DNA from: Bradyrhizobium diversitatis
GTDB lineage: Bacteria > Pseudomonadota > Alphaproteobacteria > Rhizobiales > Xanthobacteraceae
DNA length: 62,254 nucleotides
Direction: 5' to 3'
Assembly (NCBI RefSeq): GCF_016031635.1
Contig: NZ_JACEGD010000036.1
Coordinates: 1-62,254 of the forward strand
How positions within the stretch are numbered: the stretch's first letter is position 1; the number at the start of each line of letters is the position of its first letter. The translations under genes and the position numbers were made by a program. Shown here piece after piece: positions 27,458-34,429 of this stretch. A model generated the notes under the pieces. The model saw only the letters and a program-made list of their open reading frames with translations, was not told the origin of the DNA and made no database searches.

Positions 27458-28495
27458 TCAGTGCAGCATCGGTCCGCCCGCCTTCTTCCAGGCATCGATG
27501 CCGCCGGCGATATGGGCGGTGTTGAGAAGTCCCGCTTTCTTCGCAGCCGCCACGGCCATCGCCGAGCGTTCGCCGAAGGCGCAGAAGAACACCACACGGC
27601 GGCCGGTGGCGGCCGCGACCTCGCGCAGCATGCCGCCGGGCTTGAGGCTCTCCTCGACGGAGGGATAGGGCGTGTGCAGCGCGCCTTCGAGCGTGCCGTG
27701 TTTCAGCCGCTCGTTGGTCTCGCGCAGGTCGACCAGCAGGATGTCGGGCCGGCCGAGCGCGCGGATCGCCTCGACGGCGCTCAGCGCGCGGCCTTCCTTT
27801 TCCAGCTCCTCCTGATGCAGGCCGACATGCATGTTGGCGGGCACCGCCACGTCCATCATCTTCGGATTGGGCAGCTTCAGGTTCGCCATCAGCTCGATAT
27901 ATTCGTCCACCGAGCGCACCTGGAGCCGCGGATTGTAGCGCTTCTCCTCGCCGATGGTGGAGACGGTATCGCCCTTGTAGTCATGCGCCGGGAACACCAT
28001 CGTCTCGTCCGGCAGCTTGAGCAGGCGGTTGAAGATCGAATCATACTGGGCGCGCGAGGATCCGTTCTGGAAATCGGTGCGGCCGGTGCCGCGGATCAGG
28101 AGCGTGTCGCCGGTGAAGACGCGGTCTCCCATCAGATAGGAATAGGAATCGTCGGTGTGACCCGGCGTGTACATCACGTCGAGCGACAGGCCCTCGATCG
28201 TCACCTTGTCGCCGTCGGCCACCCGCATCGCAACCACGTCGGCCTTGGTCTGGTCGCCCATCACGGTCATGCAATGGGTGCGGTCGCGCAGTTCGCCGAG
28301 GCCGGTGACGTGGTCGGCATGCAGATGGGTATCCACCGCCTTCACCAGCTTGAGGTCGAGCTCGCGCAGCAATTGGCAGTAGCGGTCGACCTTTTCCAAC
28401 ACGGGATCCAGGATCAGAGCCTCGCCGCCGGCGCGGCTGGCCAGGAGATAGCTGTAGGTGCCCGAAACGCTGTCGAAGAGCTGGCGGAAGATCAT
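27458..28495 (-). CDS. Persulfide dioxygenase-like MBL hydrolase fused to rhodanese
   Basis: A 345-residue two-domain protein. Residues 1-235 are an ETHE1/SdoA-like metallo-beta-lactamase fold with the metal motif THLHADH at 56-62, His113 in TPGHTDD, Asp130 in FTGDTLL and His171 in PAHDY. Residues about 240-345 are a rhodanese domain with active-site loop CAFGERS (Cys305). ETHE1-like enzymes oxidise glutathione persulfide to sulfite with O2; rhodanese moves sulfane sulfur, so the fusion may channel persulfide. It lies 291 bp downstream of the sox genes on the same strand, supporting a sulfur role. The gap contains a palindromic repeat, so it may be transcribed separately. Confidence 0.88.
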   Translation of the reverse strand: MIFRQLFDSVSGTYSYLLASRAGGEALILDPVLEKVDRYCQLLRELDLKLVKAVDTHLHADHVTGLGELRDRTHCMTVMGDQTKADVVAMRVADGDKVTIEGLSLDVMYTPGHTDDSYSYLMGDRVFTGDTLLIRGTGRTDFQNGSSRAQYDSIFNRLLKLPDETMVFPAHDYKGDTVSTIGEEKRYNPRLQVRSVDEYIELMANLKLPNPKMMDVAVPANMHVGLHQEELEKEGRALSAVEAIRALGRPDILLVDLRETNERLKHGTLEGALHTPYPSVEESLKPGGMLREVAAATGRRVVFFCAFGERSAMAVAAAKKAGLLNTAHIAGGIDAWKKAGGPMLH

Positions 28496-28650
28496 GGCGG
28501 GAAGTCCGGCGTGGAACTCGTTTCGAGGATTCTACTACGTTCCGGGCAAAAAAGAGAAGCAATTCACTGTGCGCGCGAGAGAATTTGGAAGATTTTTGTT
28601 GCGGTGCGGGTACGGGAGATGGTCGGCCATGCCATTGCCTCACGCCCAGC

Positions 28651-28752
28651 CGTCATCGCCCGCGAAGGCGGGCGATCCAGTACTCCAGAGGCCGAAGTGA
28701 GATACGGAGAAGCTGCGGAGTACTGGATTCCCCGCTTTCGCGGGGAATGACA
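28651..28752. repeat. Dispersed palindromic repeat between sox-linked genes
   Basis: The left arm CGTCATCGCCCGCGAAGGCG, with GATCCAGTACTCCAG, faces the right arm GAGTACTGGATTCCCCGC followed by TTTCGCGGGGAATGACA. The inner GATCCAGTACTCC/GGAGTACTGGAT arms pair well, while the outermost hairpins are of two types, another mosaic. It sits between the DsrE-like gene and the MBL-rhodanese gene. Confidence 0.8.
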
Positions 28753-28786
28753 CTGAGTGCGTGGGGCGCCGTGGCACGGAATAGTC

Positions 28787-29245
28787 CTACGGCCTCACCA
28801 ATGTGTACCCGTTCTCCGCCAGGAACAGGATCTGCCCGACCCCCACCTGCACCGGCGTTGCAGCGGGGATGAACTCCGGCCGCCTGCCGGTTTCCCGCTC
28901 GATCGTATCGACGGTGTTGAGGCAGATGTCGAAGCGAACGCCTTGTGCGATCAGGCTCTCGACCTGCTTGCGGCGCTCGCTGCCGGCAAGAAGCAGGTCG
29001 ATGCCGGGACCGAATACCACCACTTCGATCGCGATCTTGTCGGGATCGTAGGCCTTCAGCAGGTTGTTGGCGACGCTCAGCACCAGCGCCTGCTTCCTCG
29101 CATCGCCGTCGGAGAGCTGCAGCACGATCCTGTGCTCGGCGAACGGCTTGTCCTGGAGCGGCACCTGTTGTGCCAGAGCGGGCGGGGCCGTCGCCCAGAC
29201 GAGCAGTGCCAGCATCATCGCGGACAAGAGCTGCGATCGCATCAT
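28787..29245 (-). CDS. Secreted DsrE-family protein in the sox cluster
   Basis: The precursor has about 152 residues. A signal peptide (MMRSQLLSAMMLALLVWATAPPALA) precedes a DsrE/DsrF/TusD-like fold with RIVLQLSDGD, VLSVANNLLKAYDPDKIAIEVVVFGPG and one cysteine in FDICLNTV. Cytosolic relatives carry persulfide on a conserved Cys; a periplasmic version beside soxB might receive or relay sulfane sulfur, which is inference. The start is one of two adjacent ATGs (29245 or 29242), overlapping the soxB stop by up to 4 nt, so it is translationally coupled. It is the last gene in the tight sox run. Confidence 0.82.
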   Translation of the reverse strand: MMRSQLLSAMMLALLVWATAPPALAQQVPLQDKPFAEHRIVLQLSDGDARKQALVLSVANNLLKAYDPDKIAIEVVVFGPGIDLLLAGSERRKQVESLIAQGVRFDICLNTVDTIERETGRRPEFIPAATPVQVGVGQILFLAENGYTLVRP

Positions 29246-30993
29246 CCCTGTCCTGCAATGCCCGGATTGCCCTCGACTCCCTTCAGCGTCACGCCGGAGC
29301 CGAGCCGCTCCTGGAGCATCCGGCCCGAGCGCAGATACTTGCCGACGACGTCCCACACCGGCGCGCCTTGCTGGCCGTTGACCGAAGCCCAGCCCGCGAC
29401 CTTGTAGCGGTGTCTGGCGCCGAGCGCCTTGCCGCTGCCCAGCTTCAGCTCCGAGATGCGGCTGCCGATCGCGGCTGTCGGCGTGCAGGTGTAGCTGAGC
29501 CCGCCGACGCGCACCATGTCACCGCCCTGCTGGTAATAGGGATCGGCGTTGAAGAGATTGTCGCAGACGTCTTCCAGCACGTCCTTGATCTGGGCTCCCG
29601 TCATGTCCTGCACATAGGTCTCGGGATAGGTGATCGCGGTTTCCGCCAGCAGATCCTCCATGGTCAGCGCCTGGCCGGGCAGCGCGGTGACGCCCCAGCG
29701 GAAGCCCGGCGACAGCGCGATCTCGGCGTCGAGCTCGGCACGCAGCGCCGTGCAGATCAATTCGTCGACGGGCCCGGAGAAATTGTCGCGGCGGTAGAGC
29801 AGGCGATCCGGCGTTGCGATCTTCTCCGACCAGTCGCTCACATGCGGCGCGCGCAGCCGGCCGATCAGCTCGGCCATGGCAGGGTCGGGCTTCAGCAGCT
29901 CGGAATAGACCGGCAGCAGATGATAGTGGACGTCGCTGACCTTGCCCTTGTCGAGTGCAAGATCGAGCACGGCCAGGAATTTCCCGTTGGAGCCGGCATT
30001 GGTGACGAGCGTCGTGCCGCCCGCATTCTTGACGGCAATCGGCTGCGGTACGGCATCATGGGTGTGGCCGCCGAGGATGACGTCGATGCCGGTGACCCGG
30101 CTTGCGAGCTTGAGGTCCACATCCATGCCGTTGTGCGACAGCAGGACGATGGCATCGACCTTGTCGGTGCCCCGCAAGGCATCGACATGCTTCTGCAACT
30201 CCTCCTCGCGGATGCCGAAGCTCCAGTCCGGTGTGAATCGTTTCGGATGCGCGATCGGAACGTAAGGGAAGGCTTGGCCGACGATCGCGACGCGATGCCC
30301 GCCGATCTCCTTGATCATCGAAGGCTTGAACACGCGGCCGGTGGCCTTGTCAAAGGCGGGGGCGTCGTTGAACGCGGCTTCCTCGGTCAGGAACACGTTC
30401 TGCGCCAGGAACTCGCCCTTGAAGCGCTCGAGATTGTCGCGCAGCGCCTGCTCGCCATAGGTGAATTCCCAATGTCCGGTCATCGCCTCGATGCCGAGCA
30501 GATTGGCGACCTCGACCATGTCGCGGCCCTGCATGACATTGGCAAGCCCGGTGCCCTGCCAGAGATCGCCTCCGTCGACGAGCAGCGAGCGCCTCTCGCC
30601 GACATCGGCGCGCAAGCGGTCGACCAGCGTCTTTAGGTGGGCAAAGCCGCCGAGCTTGCCGAAGCGGCCTGCGGACTTTTCGAACTCGAAGCAGGTGAAG
30701 GCATAGGCATCGGCGCTGTCGGGCCGGATGCCGAACCGCTCCAGGAAGGCGCGGCCGACCAGGTGCGGCGGCCGTCCCGCCATTTCACCGATGCCGATAT
30801 TGACGCTGGGCTCGCGGAAATAGACCGGATTGAGCTGCGCGTGCGTGTCGGTGATGTGCAGGATCCGCGCATTGCCGAACCGCTCGATGTCGTAGATGCC
30901 AGCGGTCTCGGTGCCGCGGGCCAGCCGCGGCAGGCCGAGCGTCGCGGCGGCAAGGCCTGCACTTCTCAGGAAATCGCGGCGGCGGATCGCCAT
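29242..30993 (-). CDS. soxB: Thiosulfohydrolase SoxB
   Basis: A 583-residue periplasmic protein that hydrolyses the terminal sulfonate from SoxY-bound thiosulfate as sulfate. The twin-arginine signal is MAIRRRDFLRSAGL. The dimanganese 5'-nucleotidase-like fold shows RILHITDTHAQLNP near residue 45, LVDGGDLWQGTG near 140, MTGHWEFTYGE near 171, LSHNGMDVD near 287 and GGHTHD near 308. Length and motif order match SoxB. GGAG lies nine bases before ATG 30993. It follows soxK with 54 bp between and overlaps the DsrE-like gene. This gene is diagnostic for thiosulfate oxidation capability. Confidence 0.96.
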   Translation of the reverse strand: MAIRRRDFLRSAGLAAATLGLPRLARGTETAGIYDIERFGNARILHITDTHAQLNPVYFREPSVNIGIGEMAGRPPHLVGRAFLERFGIRPDSADAYAFTCFEFEKSAGRFGKLGGFAHLKTLVDRLRADVGERRSLLVDGGDLWQGTGLANVMQGRDMVEVANLLGIEAMTGHWEFTYGEQALRDNLERFKGEFLAQNVFLTEEAAFNDAPAFDKATGRVFKPSMIKEIGGHRVAIVGQAFPYVPIAHPKRFTPDWSFGIREEELQKHVDALRGTDKVDAIVLLSHNGMDVDLKLASRVTGIDVILGGHTHDAVPQPIAVKNAGGTTLVTNAGSNGKFLAVLDLALDKGKVSDVHYHLLPVYSELLKPDPAMAELIGRLRAPHVSDWSEKIATPDRLLYRRDNFSGPVDELICTALRAELDAEIALSPGFRWGVTALPGQALTMEDLLAETAITYPETYVQDMTGAQIKDVLEDVCDNLFNADPYYQQGGDMVRVGGLSYTCTPTAAIGSRISELKLGSGKALGARHRYKVAGWASVNGQQGAPVWDVVGKYLRSGRMLQERLGSGVTLKGVEGNPGIAGQG

Positions 30994-31047
30994 CCAAGAA
31001 TTCTCCGCGCCTCTCGTGATCGTCGGACTATTCCACTCAGGCGCAGT

Positions 31048-31353
31048 TTAGCGGATTTCCATTGCCTTCCAGGCTTCTTTTTCGGACGTGGCCTGGAAGA
31101 TCGATGCCTTCGCCAGCACCTCGGCCTCCCTGGCTGCGGCAACCGCACGGTCGAAATCGCCGCCGTCGGCAGCCTTCTTCGCGGCCGCCAGCGCAGATAC
31201 GGTCACGGTCCATTGATTGCGCATGCCGGCCGCCTCCTTGGAGGCGGCTTCGGCGGCGGCATAGGCCGCCTTGTAGTCCGCCTCGTTCGCCGCGCGCGCG
31301 GATGGCGCAAGGCTCATGACGAGCAGCATGGCGAGAGCAAGTGACCGCTTCAT
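31048..31353 (-). CDS. soxK: SoxXA-binding protein SoxK
   Basis: A small secreted protein of 101 residues. The signal peptide MKRSLALAMLLVMSLAPSARA precedes a mature part rich in Ala, Glu and Lys (ADYKAAYAAAEAASKEAAG, WTVTVSALAAAKKAADGGDF), predicted helical. This matches SoxK (TusX-like), the third subunit of the SoxXAK cytochrome complex found in some thiosulfate oxidisers. Its ATG overlaps the soxA stop by 4 nt. It lies between soxA and soxB, the usual place. The protein likely stabilises SoxXA or helps thiosulfate transfer to SoxYZ. Confidence 0.85.
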   Translation of the reverse strand: MKRSLALAMLLVMSLAPSARAANEADYKAAYAAAEAASKEAAGMRNQWTVTVSALAAAKKAADGGDFDRAVAAAREAEVLAKASIFQATSEKEAWKAMEIR

Positions 31354-32213
31354 GGCCGTGCTCCCGGTCCCGAGATCGGCAGGCCGTTGGCGACGTAGGA
31401 CAGGAAATATTCGACGTCGCGATATTCGTCCGATTGCGGCTCCAGCGGAACCGCGCGGGTCTGGCTGTTGCAGGTGACGAAGCGGCGGCTGGTGGTGCCC
31501 ATGCCGCTCCATTCGGAGCGGTAGATCGGCATCGCGTTGAGGATGCCGAGCGCCGGTGCCAGGGTCTCGGCGCGGATGCGCTCACCCGGGCTCTGCACAT
31601 GGCAGCTGGCGCAGGAGAAATTCATCTGGCCGCGCCGGGTGTAGAAATACCGCTTGCCGTTCTCGTACGCCGCCAGCGCACGGGGATCGTCGGGAATCTT
31701 GATGTCCATCGGCTTGCCGCGCGAGGTATAGGCCATGTAGGCGGTGAGCGAGGCCATCTCGTCCTTGACGTAGGAATAGGGCGCTTCGCCATTGGCCTCG
31801 CGGCAGCGGTTGAGTGCGAGCTCCAGCGTGACGACCTTGCCTTCCTTCTCGTCGAAATAGGGATAGTTCTGGCGGATGCCGATGCCGCCGTTCGGGAAGC
31901 AGTCGGCGTAGGTCTTGCCGTTCTTGAACGGGGTCGAGAACATCTCCTTGCCGGCATCGAGCGCGAACTCGTAGGGCGGGAATTCCTCCTTCTCCTGCCA
32001 CTGCCGCTTCATATCCTCGTTCATGGAATAAGGACCGTTGACGAAGTCCTCGTGCTTCACGTTCGGAAACTTCTGGAAGAAAAAATTCTGGAACGCCTTG
32101 GCATCGGCGACGGGATCGACCTTGTCCGCTGCGATGACGCGCGTTGCGGCGAAAGCGAGCGCCGCGAGTGCGACGAAGGCTGAGCCGAGCAGAACAGTGG
32201 CGCGCTGTTTCAT
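31350..32213 (-). CDS. soxA: L-cysteine S-thiosulfotransferase subunit SoxA (monoheme type)
   Basis: A 287-residue periplasmic c-type cytochrome that, with SoxX, attaches thiosulfate to SoxY. The signal peptide ends near ATRVIAA. Only one heme motif is visible, CASCH at 201-205. The N-terminal domain, which carries a second heme in diheme SoxA, has Cys105 and Cys137 instead, a likely disulfide, so this is the monoheme form. Cys248 in RRFVTCNSQTRAVP is the expected heme ligand that carries persulfide. The ATG shares one base with the soxZ stop (TGATG). Identification is firm from motifs and neighbours. Confidence 0.95.
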   Translation of the reverse strand: MKQRATVLLGSAFVALAALAFAATRVIAADKVDPVADAKAFQNFFFQKFPNVKHEDFVNGPYSMNEDMKRQWQEKEEFPPYEFALDAGKEMFSTPFKNGKTYADCFPNGGIGIRQNYPYFDEKEGKVVTLELALNRCREANGEAPYSYVKDEMASLTAYMAYTSRGKPMDIKIPDDPRALAAYENGKRYFYTRRGQMNFSCASCHVQSPGERIRAETLAPALGILNAMPIYRSEWSGMGTTSRRFVTCNSQTRAVPLEPQSDEYRDVEYFLSYVANGLPISGPGARP

Positions 32214-32524
32214 CACGCGATCTTCGCGGTCGTCGTATCCGACGCACCCTTGTTGTCGGTCCAGGAGATCTTGAGCTCGTCGCCCTTCTTGGCGCCCTTG
32301 AAGCTGAACTTGACGTAGGGGTCCTTGGAGACCGCAGTGCCCCAATCGGCGACGAAGACGTCCCTGCCGTTACATTCGAACTTCAGCTCCTGGATGAAGT
32401 GCGCCGGAATCGGCTCGCCCTTGGAATCCTTGACCAGGCCGGTGTCCATGGGGTGCTGGATCAGCGTCTGCACCTCGGTGATGTCGCCATTGGATGTCGC
32501 GCGCACGCGAATGCTGGATGCCAT
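32213..32524 (-). CDS. soxZ: Thiosulfate oxidation carrier subunit SoxZ
   Basis: A 103-residue protein without a signal peptide, as expected, since SoxZ is exported bound to SoxY by the Tat route. The segments IRVRATSNGDITEVQTLIQHPM and SGTxxDP-like SKDPYVKFSFKGAKKGDELKISW are typical of its immunoglobulin-like fold. It forms the SoxYZ heterodimer that carries sulfur intermediates on SoxY. It lies 15 bp after soxY and touches soxA, so the three are translated together. Confidence 0.95.
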   Translation of the reverse strand: MASSIRVRATSNGDITEVQTLIQHPMDTGLVKDSKGEPIPAHFIQELKFECNGRDVFVADWGTAVSKDPYVKFSFKGAKKGDELKISWTDNKGASDTTTAKIA

Positions 32525-32539
32525 GTCGAAATGCCTCGC

Positions 32540-33031
32540 TTAACCGCCGCAACCGCCGACGGTGACCTTGACCTCTTTGGTCGCGCTGTAGAGCTTGCCG
32601 TCGGCTTCCACGATCGCGGTCAATCTGGTGGTCTTGGCCATCTTCAGCCGGTTGGCGACGGCAGGGATCGTGCCCTCGGGAATCCTGTAGCTTGCCGCGA
32701 GCGCGTTCGGGTTCTCGGCCACGAAGAACGAGATCGAGGTCACCTTGTCGAGTGACGTCGTCACCGAGATCGGCACCACGCCGCCGTTCTCGGCGATCTC
32801 CGGCGCGTCGAGCTTGACCTTGTCGGACGGCTCCGCGGTCCTGCCATAGAGGGCCTTGATCGCGTCGGCCTCGTTCTTCTGCTTGAACGCCTCTTCCGGA
32901 TATTTGTCGTTGGCCGCGGCGCGCGCGGGAGCGGCGCCGAACGGCAGATTGCCGAGGCCGAGCAGCGCGACGGAGGCTGCGCCCTGAAGGATCAGGCGCC
33001 GCGTCGGATGAGCGCCGGTGGTCGTGGTCAT
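32540..33031 (-). CDS. soxY: Thiosulfate oxidation carrier protein SoxY
   Basis: A 163-residue precursor beginning MTTTTGAHPTRRLILQGAA, a twin-arginine signal, and ending in the diagnostic swinging arm VTVGGCGG. The Cys at residue 161 is the covalent attachment site for sulfur intermediates. The mature domain is an immunoglobulin-like fold (KLDAPEIAENGGVVPISV). AGGAG lies upstream of ATG 33031; the frame to 33079 is not needed. It lies 25 bp after soxX and 15 bp before soxZ. Confidence 0.96.
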   Translation of the reverse strand: MTTTTGAHPTRRLILQGAASVALLGLGNLPFGAAPARAAANDKYPEEAFKQKNEADAIKALYGRTAEPSDKVKLDAPEIAENGGVVPISVTTSLDKVTSISFFVAENPNALAASYRIPEGTIPAVANRLKMAKTTRLTAIVEADGKLYSATKEVKVTVGGCGG

Positions 33032-33056
33032 CTCAAGTCTCCTGGGCAGCCGGCCG

Positions 33057-33407
33057 TTACAGGGTCTGCAGGAAATCAACGATCGCGTTGATCTCCTGTT
33101 CGGTCAAAATCCGGTTCCGGCCGAACGGCGGCATCATGGTTTGCGGATTGCGCTTGGTCTCGTCGAAGATGATGGCGAACAGCTCGTCGCGATCGGGGTA
33201 TTTTGCCTTAATGTCCTTCAGTTCCGGCCCGATCGTTCCCGGCAGGTCGCCGCCCTTGATGACGTGGCAGGTCAGGCAATTGCCCTTGCCGCGGTCGAAG
33301 GCGAGCTTCTCGCCCGCGGCCACGTTGGACTGCGCCCGTGCCGGGGCCGTGCCGGCGATAAGGGCCAGCGCAATCAGCAGGGCGGGCTTGCAAGGAAAGA
33401 CGGTCAA
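33057..33407 (-). CDS. soxX: Cytochrome SoxX
   Basis: A small periplasmic monoheme c-type cytochrome, partner of SoxA. The heme motif is CLTCH near residue 44, the axial Met lies in NPQTMMPPFG near 91, and the C-terminal ILTEQEINAIVDFLQTL is typical of SoxX. The frame is open to 33482 but contains no ATG or GTG. TTG at 33407 gives MTVFPCKPALLIALAL with a clean signal peptide ending ARA, and is preferred although its ribosome binding site is weak. The start is therefore uncertain but the product is not. It is the first gene of the sox operon. Confidence 0.9.
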   Translation of the reverse strand: MTVFPCKPALLIALALIAGTAPARAQSNVAAGEKLAFDRGKGNCLTCHVIKGGDLPGTIGPELKDIKAKYPDRDELFAIIFDETKRNPQTMMPPFGRNRILTEQEINAIVDFLQTL

Positions 33408-33531
33408 GGCATCGTCCGGAGCGGTATGTCGATGATGTCGTTTGCGGAATGGTTCAAAAGCACAAAGGCGAGAGCCTGACAATCAAGACTATGCACGCGG
33501 CAAAATGGAGTTAATATCCCGCGCATTGCAA

Positions 33532-33555
33532 CCGATGAGATAGTTCGTTCATCGG
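33532..33555. promoter_or_regulatory. Inverted repeat in the sox/methyltransferase divergent promoter region
   Basis: CCGATGA and TCATCGG form perfect 7-base arms separated by 10 bases, centred 136 bp before the chosen soxX start and about 95 bp before the divergent methyltransferase start. It has the shape of a dimeric-repressor operator, and sox operons are commonly controlled by an ArsR-type SoxR. No such gene is in the window. This is a candidate only. Confidence 0.35.
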
Positions 33556-33638
33556 ATCGACTGGAATTAGCAAATTATTCTCGCGGCCGTTCTGGCCCTG
33601 AAACCGTGTTTTCTGTTTCACATTATTGGGGACGTCAC

Positions 33639-34313
33639 TTGGCTGAATATGTCGTCGAATTTGGCAGGGATGGCGGACGGGTCGAGCCGGATGGCCGGCT
33701 CGATGCGCCGGCCTTTCATCGCAACCACGAACCGATCTGGGCCGCGCTGGAAAAGTATCTCGCGGGCTGCACCGGCAATGTGGTGGAACTCGGCAGCGGA
33801 ACCGGCCAGCACGTGGTTCATTTCGCGCGCCACGCGCCCGATCTGATCTGGTGGCCGAGCGACCTCAACCAGCGCCATCTCAAGAGCATCGAAGCCTGGC
33901 GCGTGCATGCGGGCCTGCCGAACATCCGCTCGCCCCTGCGGATCGATCTGACCGATCCCGACTGGTGTCCCGAGATGAAGAGCGGGCAGGCGCCGACGAG
34001 CCTTGCCGCCGTGTTCTGCGCCAACGTCATTCACATCGCGCCCTGGGCCGTGGCCGAAGGCCTGTTCGCCGGCGCCGGCCGATACCTGCGCGCCGACGGC
34101 AAGCTGTTCCTCTACGGCCCCTTCAAGCGCGACGGCAAGCACACCGCGCTCAGCAATGCGGTGTTCGACACCTCCTTGCGCGAAGGCAATCCCGATTGGG
34201 GCGTGCGCGATATCAGCGATGTCGAGAAGCTCGCAAAGGCGGCAGGCCTTCGCCTCGTCGATACGATCGAGATGCCTGCGAACAATCTGACGCTGGTGTT
34301 TGCGCGAGGCTAG
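33639..34313 (+). CDS. DUF938 SAM-dependent methyltransferase-like protein
   Basis: A protein of about 224 residues. It contains DAPAFHRNHEPIWAALEKYL, the hallmark of DUF938, then the SAM-binding motif I VVELGSGTGQHVVHFA and a WWPSDLNQRHLKSI motif II region. Family members are predicted class I methyltransferases of unknown substrate. I prefer the TTG at 33639, giving a product starting LAEYVVEFGRDG, with GGGGA six bases upstream. A GTG at 33606 would add 11 non-conserved residues. It is divergent from soxX, and nothing ties it to sulfur oxidation beyond that. Confidence 0.85.
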   Translation: MAEYVVEFGRDGGRVEPDGRLDAPAFHRNHEPIWAALEKYLAGCTGNVVELGSGTGQHVVHFARHAPDLIWWPSDLNQRHLKSIEAWRVHAGLPNIRSPLRIDLTDPDWCPEMKSGQAPTSLAAVFCANVIHIAPWAVAEGLFAGAGRYLRADGKLFLYGPFKRDGKHTALSNAVFDTSLREGNPDWGVRDISDVEKLAKAAGLRLVDTIEMPANNLTLVFARG

Positions 34314-34318
34314 GAGGT

Positions 34319-34405
34319 CGTCATGCCCGGGCTTGTCCCGGGCATCCACGTTCTTTGTGCCGGAGGGCAAGGCGTGGATGGCCGGGTCAAGCCCGGCCAT
34401 GACGA
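34319..34405. repeat. Dispersed palindromic repeat, CGTCATGCCCGGGCTTG family
   Basis: CGTCATGCCCGGGCTTGTCC pairs with the right arm GGGTCAAGCCCGGCCATGACGA, with internal CATCCACGTT and GCGTGGATG arms. It lies between convergent genes and is likely a transcript end. Relatives are at 43703 and 56713. Confidence 0.85.
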
Positions 34406-34429
34406 TGTGGAGACGTCAGCGCACCCACG

